Below, piece after piece: positions 13,350 to 16,817 of a DNA stretch of 16,817 bases (position 1 is its first letter; every line of letters begins with the position of its first letter). The position numbers and the translations under genes were made by a program. The DNA is from Burkholderiaceae bacterium (GTDB lineage: Bacteria > Pseudomonadota > Gammaproteobacteria > Burkholderiales > Burkholderiaceae_E), in NCBI GenBank assembly GCA_019428955.1, contig JAHYJF010000043.1, positions 1 to 16,817 on the forward strand, read 5' to 3'. The notes beneath the pieces were generated by a model, which saw only the letters and a list, made by a program, of their open reading frames with translations, searched no databases and was not told where the DNA came from.

Positions 13350-14069
13350 TTACTTCGATCGAAGCGAAAATCCGGTGTCTGCGGCTTGGCGTCCCGGTTT
13401 TGCCGCTTCTCTTCGCGCGAACGGGCTGAGAAGCAGCCACGAACAGAATGCCCAGTGCAGGTCGCGTGCCCCGGAGAGTTCGAGTGTCCCGGCACTTATT
13501 GCCGACAAAAGCTCGAGTTCACCGACCCAGATCCGCGTCATCGTCTGCAGATCGGTGAGCACATAAAGGTCGACCTCGAATCCCGGGTCCTTCGGACACA
13601 AGTCGACATTGGCGGCTTCGTTGACGAGCCACCACAAACGCTTTGCCTGCGGCTGATCGGTGAACTCGAACTGCACGGTAACGCGTCGATCCCCGAACAC
13701 TGATGGGTCGACGCGCCGACGCACGGCCCACATGAGGGCCGTGACATCGGCCTTCCGCTGGTTGACATGGCCGAGCACCCAGCGTTCTCCCCACCGGCTA
13801 AGTCGGTGCACGATAGGCGCCAGTTCCAAGCCCGCTTCGGTCAGGAGATAGACATGGCCGGGCCCGGACGCCTCTCGCCTGACAAGGCCTTCCCGCTGTA
13901 GCCGCCGAAGTCTCTGCGACAGCAGCGACGTCGACATGAGCGGCACGCCCCGGCGGATCTCATTGAACCGATGCGCACCGGAAAGAAGCTCGCGGATGAC
14001 CAGGAAGGTCCAGCGTTCACCAAGAATTTCCGTGGCCTTCGCGAGCGGACAGAGTTGCCCGTATTCCAT
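13350..14069 (-). CDS. HxlR-type transcriptional regulator with C-terminal SCP2-like extension
   Basis: 239 residues from the ATG at 14069 (MEYGQLCPLAKATEILGERW), preceded by GGAAGG; the longer open frame upstream adds an unconvincing tail. Residues 1-95 are an HxlR winged helix: CPLAKATEILGERWTFLVIR, then FNEIRRGVPLMSTSLLSQRLRRL and LTEAGLELAPI. Residues about 120-210 form a second domain (RVTVQFEFTDQP, DPGFEVDLYVLTDLQTMTRIW, LSAISAGTLELSG) of the SCP2/sterol-carrier-like type often joined to such regulators, perhaps binding a small hydrophobic ligand. It is divergent from the methyltransferase gene with 122 bases between starts, so it probably controls that gene and itself. Ligand unknown. 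Confidence 0.85.
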   Translation of the reverse strand: MEYGQLCPLAKATEILGERWTFLVIRELLSGAHRFNEIRRGVPLMSTSLLSQRLRRLQREGLVRREASGPGHVYLLTEAGLELAPIVHRLSRWGERWVLGHVNQRKADVTALMWAVRRRVDPSVFGDRRVTVQFEFTDQPQAKRLWWLVNEAANVDLCPKDPGFEVDLYVLTDLQTMTRIWVGELELLSAISAGTLELSGARDLHWAFCSWLLLSPFARREAAKPGRQAADTGFSLRSK

Positions 14070-14191
14070 CTTTGCCTTCCTGTCAGCAAATATAGCGCAA
14101 ATCCCGGCTGATGGCCGCTTCAGTTTCTGCACTGGAAGAACATTTTCATCAGGTGCATGCTCCTCTTCACAAACAATACCGGGAGGAGATC
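14070..14191. promoter_or_regulatory. Divergent intergenic region of the HxlR regulator and methyltransferase genes
   Basis: 122 bases, richer in A+T than its flanks, that must hold both promoters. A short inverted repeat TCAGC / GCTGA with an 18-base gap lies near 14083-14111. I cannot identify an operator with confidence. Confidence 0.35.
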
Positions 14192-15001
14192 ATGACTGAT
14201 ATTGCCCATCGTGAAGACGAGTGGAACGCCGGCGATGCATACGAGCCTTATGTCGGGCGCTGGAGCCGGCTGGTGGCGGCCGAATTTCTGGACTGGCTAG
14301 CTATTCCCGCAGATGCGCGCTGGCTCGATGTCGGCTGCGGCACCGGGGCGCTCAGCAAGACGATTCTCGATCGCGCAGCGCCGCGTCAAGTTGTCGGGAT
14401 TGACCCGTCGGAGGCGTTTCTTGATTTCGCGAGAGGTCACCTCAGCGATCCGCGCGCCGCGTTCCGCATTGGCGATGCAAGGGCTCTCCCCGTCGAGGAC
14501 GAATCTGTCGATGTCGCTGTCGCCGGCCTCGTTCTCAACTTCGTCGCCGACCCGGCAAGGGCGCTCTCGGAAATGCGGCGCGCCGTGCGGCCGGGCGGGG
14601 CCGTCGCGGTCTATGTCTGGGACTATGCTGGCGAGATGCAGCTGATGCGCCGCTTCTGGGACGCCGCCACGGCGCTGGATCCCGCCGCGCACGAGCTCGA
14701 CGAAGGGCACAGGTTCCCGATCTGTAAGCCCGTACCGCTGCGCGCGCTGTTCGCCGATGCCGGCCTTGGTGACGTCCAAGATCGGAGGATCGACCTGCCG
14801 ACCGTATTCCGCGACTTTGACGACTACTGGTCGCCGTTCCTTGGCGGCCAGGGGCCGGCGCCCGGATATTGCGTTTCGCTTTCCAAGACCAAACGCCAAT
14901 CGCTGCAGAACAAGCTTCGCTCCGAGCTACCAGCAGAGCCTGATGGCAACATCCGCCTCATGGCGCGTGCATTTGCCGTTCGCGGCGTTCGGCCCGCATG
15001 A
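14192..15001 (+). CDS. Class I SAM-dependent methyltransferase (UbiE/Methyltransf_11-like)
   Basis: 269 residues from the ATG at 14192, with GGAGG five to six bases upstream; the frame is open 27 codons further back but lacks a ribosome site. Motif I is LDVGCGTGALS (45-55), with the acidic end of strand 2 at VVGIDPSEAFLDFA (67-80), GDARALPVEDESVDVAV (94-110) and motif III around RRAVRPGGAVAVYVWDY (129-145). These place S-adenosylmethionine in a Rossmann fold. The early YEPYVGRWSR is common in a subgroup of these enzymes of unknown substrate. It is divergent from the HxlR regulator, which probably regulates it. The methyl acceptor cannot be told from the sequence. Confidence 0.88.
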   Translation: MTDIAHREDEWNAGDAYEPYVGRWSRLVAAEFLDWLAIPADARWLDVGCGTGALSKTILDRAAPRQVVGIDPSEAFLDFARGHLSDPRAAFRIGDARALPVEDESVDVAVAGLVLNFVADPARALSEMRRAVRPGGAVAVYVWDYAGEMQLMRRFWDAATALDPAAHELDEGHRFPICKPVPLRALFADAGLGDVQDRRIDLPTVFRDFDDYWSPFLGGQGPAPGYCVSLSKTKRQSLQNKLRSELPAEPDGNIRLMARAFAVRGVRPA

Positions 15002-15035
15002 GTTGCGTAATTGCGGGAGGGCGTCTCGAACCCTA

Positions 15036-15049
15036 GCGCCTTCGGGCGC
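15036..15049. terminator. Short TTCG-loop hairpin after the methyltransferase gene
   Basis: GCGCC-TTCG-GGCGC, a five-pair stem with a stable UUCG loop, 35 bases after the stop codon. No T-run follows. Confidence 0.35.
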
Positions 15050-15084
15050 CGCCGCCTGCCACGCTGAACGTCACCCGCGTCATC

Positions 15085-15119
15085 GTCGGGTCGAGCGGAA
15101 CGATCCGCTCGACCCCGAC
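15085..15119. terminator. Strong hairpin between convergent genes, probable bidirectional terminator
   Basis: GTCGGGTCGAGCGGA, loop ACGA, then TCCGCTCGACC-C-CGAC: fifteen pairs with one unpaired C. It lies between the methyltransferase stop (15001) and the stop of the convergent binding-protein gene (15133), where a shared terminator is expected. The usual T-run is absent, which is common in GC-rich genomes. Confidence 0.55.
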
Positions 15120-15132
15120 CGCGCGCAGGGGA

Positions 15133-16041
15133 TCACTCGACCCCATAGATCCGTGCGATGTCGTCGAGCATCAGCCGCGCGGCCAGGATACCGCCGGCGG
15201 TGTTCCAGATCGCGTCGCTGACCGCGTGCACCTTGTCCGCCTGCACCGCCGAAAGCGATTGCCAAAGCGGATCGGACAGAACCTCGTCGGCCAGCGCATC
15301 GCCCTCGCCGTTGCCGGTTTCATAGGTGAAGTAGAAGATGCGGTCGCCGTCCATGTCGGGGATGCTTTCCTTGCCGGTGCGGATGGCGAATTCCTCGACG
15401 TTCTGGTTGGCCGGCCGGTTGAAGCCCACGTCCTTCAGAAGCACGCCGGAAAAGCTGTCGAGCTGGTAGATGCGGATCTGGCCGGGCAGGAAGCGGATGA
15501 CCGACACCTCTTCCTCGACCGCCGCGCCGAGCCTGTCGCGAAGCGCCGCCACCGCCGCGTCATATTCGGCGATCGCCTGCTCCCCCTCCGCGACCTTGCC
15601 GAGTGCTTCGGAATAGAGCCGGAAGTTGATCTTCCAGTCGCCGCGCAACTCGGCCGACAGGACCGTCGGCGCGATGGCGGTAAGCTGCGGATAGATCTCT
15701 TCGTGGCGCATCTTGTTGCCAAGGATGAGGTCGGGTTCGAGCGCGGCCACAAGTTCGAGGTTCACCGCGCTTTCGGTGCCGACGGGCACGGCGTCGCCCA
15801 TCAGATCCGCGATATGGTTCCACCACGGGTCGCCGTTCCAGGAGTTTGCAGCGCCGACCGGCACGACGCCCAGCGCCAGAAGCGCCTCGGTGCCTTCGTT
15901 CGTAAGCACCACGACGCGTTGCGGGGTATCCGGGACGGTGATCGTTCCCATCGAATCGGTGACGTCCCGCGCCATCGCGGGGGCGGCGAGGGCGAGGGTG
16001 ACGAAAGGCAGAAGCTTGAGCAGAAAGCGGCGCTGTGTCAT
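15133..16041 (-). CDS. Iron-siderophore (or heme/Fe3+ chelate) ABC transporter, periplasmic binding protein
   Basis: 302 residues. The signal peptide covers 1-24, ending APAMA before RDVTDSMGT; its start QRRFLLK is close to a twin-arginine signal, as in E. coli FhuD. The mature protein is of the Peripla_BP_2 (FecB/FhuD/BtuF) class: VPDTPQRVVVLTNEGTEALLALGVVPVGA (about 36-64), LELVAALEPDLILGN (95-109) and YPQLTAIAPTVL (116-127), ending with LMLDDIARIYGVE. It should deliver a ferric chelate to the permease encoded divergently at 16140. Length fits the family. The ligand is not determined; the family also includes heme and cobalamin binders, but the likely iron control and signal type favour a ferric siderophore. 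Confidence 0.88.
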   Translation of the reverse strand: MTQRRFLLKLLPFVTLALAAPAMARDVTDSMGTITVPDTPQRVVVLTNEGTEALLALGVVPVGAANSWNGDPWWNHIADLMGDAVPVGTESAVNLELVAALEPDLILGNKMRHEEIYPQLTAIAPTVLSAELRGDWKINFRLYSEALGKVAEGEQAIAEYDAAVAALRDRLGAAVEEEVSVIRFLPGQIRIYQLDSFSGVLLKDVGFNRPANQNVEEFAIRTGKESIPDMDGDRIFYFTYETGNGEGDALADEVLSDPLWQSLSAVQADKVHAVSDAIWNTAGGILAARLMLDDIARIYGVE

Positions 16042-16087
16042 GGGGTTCCGGCTTTGTTTACAGATATTGTCAGGTTTGCGTGTCGGA

Positions 16088-16117
16088 TTTATTGACTGTA
16101 TCAGTCGGGAATGTCAA
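16088..16117 (-). promoter_or_regulatory. Predicted promoter of the binding-protein gene with a palindromic operator in its spacer
   Basis: On the minus strand: TTGACA (16117-16112), an 18-base spacer, then AATAAA (16093-16088). The spacer contains the perfect palindrome GACTG-TAT-CAGTC (plus strand 16094-16106). A 6-bp inverted repeat ATTGAC/GTCAAT (16091-16096, 16113-16118) encloses it. A repressor bound here would block RNA polymerase, as expected for iron-repressed uptake genes. Confidence 0.5.
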
Positions 16118-16139
16118 TCAGGCGAAAACGGAACCTGCC

Positions 16140-16817
16140 ATGGCACGCCTGCACCTGTTTCTTCTCCTCGCCCTCGGACTCGCGATGACCGCAAGCCTGC
16201 ATCTCGGGCTGCGCCTGTACGACCCCGCCACGGTGCTTGCCGCGCTGCGGGGCGGCGGCGACACCGACGCGCTGATCATCGCCAACCTGCGGCTGCCGCG
16301 CACGCTGGTCGGGGCGGTCACGGGGGCGTCGCTGGGGCTGTCGGGGTTGCTGATGCAGGCGGCCACTCGCAACCCGCTGGCAGAGCCCGGCCTGCTGGGC
16401 GTGAACGCGGGCGCGGCCTTTGCCGTGACCCTGGGCATTACCGCGTTCGGTGCCGCCAGCCTCGTGCAGATCGGGCTTCTGGCCACCATTGGCGCCATTG
16501 CGGCCACCGCGGCGGTCTTCGGTATCGCGCTGGCCGCCGGGCAGGCGGCGGGGCCGGCCACCACGCTTCTGGCCGGCGTCACCGTGGCGGGGATGCTCGC
16601 GTCGCTGACGCAGGTGCTGCTGCTGGCCGACGAGACCGCGCTTGAAACCCTGCTGTTCTGGCTGTCCGGCGGCTTCGCGGACCGCGGCACCGGGCTGCTG
16701 CGGCTTGGGGTGCCGGCGCTGCTGGCGGGGCTGCTGGGCGCGCGGCTGCTGGCCCCCGCGCTCGACGCGCTGCGGCTGGACGACGACAGCGCGCGTAGCG
16801 TGGGCGTGCGGGTGGCG
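16140..16817 (+). CDS. FecCD-family iron-siderophore ABC transporter permease, N-terminal part (runs off the right edge)
   Basis: 226 codons are visible with no stop before the window ends. The start ATG at 16140 has only a weak ribosome site (CGGA region). The protein is strongly hydrophobic with at least six membrane segments. It carries the hallmark stretch of BtuC/FepD permeases, LRLPRTLVGAVTGASLGLSG (about 51-70), followed by LLMQAATRNPLAEPGLLGVN (71-90), then WLSGGF (about 180) and DSARSVGVRVA, the coupling region that contacts the ATPase. Divergent from the binding-protein gene with 98 bases between starts. The second permease and ATPase genes are presumably just to the right of the window. 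Confidence 0.92.
   Translation, partial: MARLHLFLLLALGLAMTASLHLGLRLYDPATVLAALRGGGDTDALIIANLRLPRTLVGAVTGASLGLSGLLMQAATRNPLAEPGLLGVNAGAAFAVTLGITAFGAASLVQIGLLATIGAIAATAAVFGIALAAGQAAGPATTLLAGVTVAGMLASLTQVLLLADETALETLLFWLSGGFADRGTGLLRLGVPALLAGLLGARLLAPALDALRLDDDSARSVGVRVA

Noticed and set aside
11390..13495. 701-codon minus-strand and 499-codon plus-strand open frames overlapping the integrase
   Set aside because: Both are out-of-frame shadows. The integrase frame at 11788-13047 carries all six catalytic residues.
15226..16095. 289-codon plus-strand open frame antisense to the iron-binding protein
   Set aside because: Mirror of the minus-strand gene, His/Arg/Asp-rich, without motifs. The minus strand has a signal peptide and Peripla_BP_2 motifs.
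15713..16645. 310-codon plus-strand open frame overlapping the FecCD permease start
   Set aside because: Crosses the promoter gap and turns into a Gly/Arg/Ala repeat where the permease frame has membrane segments.

Overview
This is a high-GC, densely coded window from an accessory region of an alphaproteobacterium. The closest fit is Rhodobacteraceae (Paracoccus or Rhodobacter type). I infer that from base composition, from the insertion-sequence families present, and from a LysR-controlled tripartite tricarboxylate transporter operon; no ribosomal or housekeeping marker is present to fix the taxon.

Layout. (1) 1-2252 is mobile DNA: the N-terminal part of an IS5-type transposase on the minus strand running off the left edge, then an IS1380-family element with a long transposase gene on the plus strand. 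That gene contains two identical 31-bp segments in inverted orientation, both in frame. (2) 2356-8228 is an intact-looking metabolic locus. A LysR regulator (minus) diverges from a plus-strand operon of an RraA/HMG-aldolase-like protein, a class I aminotransferase (4-base overlap) and a TctC-TctB-TctA uptake system. The layout suggests uptake of a carboxylic acid or amino-dicarboxylic acid, transamination and aldol cleavage to central 2-oxoacids. (3) 8262-11446 is a nested insertion-sequence graveyard. It holds an orphan C-terminal coding fragment, a four-copy ~20-bp repeat set resembling a transposon end, and an IS5-family element (8458-10617, TTA target duplication). That element is split by an ISAs1-family element (9141-10359) with a perfect 10-bp target duplication. 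A truncated IS21-family istA with its terminal repeats follows. (4) 11474-13047 holds a short unrecognised gene and a convergent tyrosine integrase, so the region probably was, or lies next to, an integrated element. The integrase is preceded by a strongly G-rich strand with quadruplex motifs. (5) 13350-15001 is a divergent pair: an HxlR-type regulator with a C-terminal extension, and a SAM-dependent methyltransferase. (6) 15133 to the right edge is a divergent siderophore/iron uptake locus: a periplasmic binding protein (minus) and a FecCD-type permease (plus, cut by the window). A palindrome sits inside the predicted promoter spacer between them.

How it works together. The LysR-aldolase-aminotransferase-TTT cluster reads as one regulated catabolic unit, and the iron genes form a second, separately regulated unit. 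The middle has been built by successive insertions whose order can be read in part: an element bearing the TTTGCC repeats cut an older gene, the IS5-type element landed in that end, and ISAs1 landed in the IS5 transposase. I see no tRNA, rRNA or CRISPR array.
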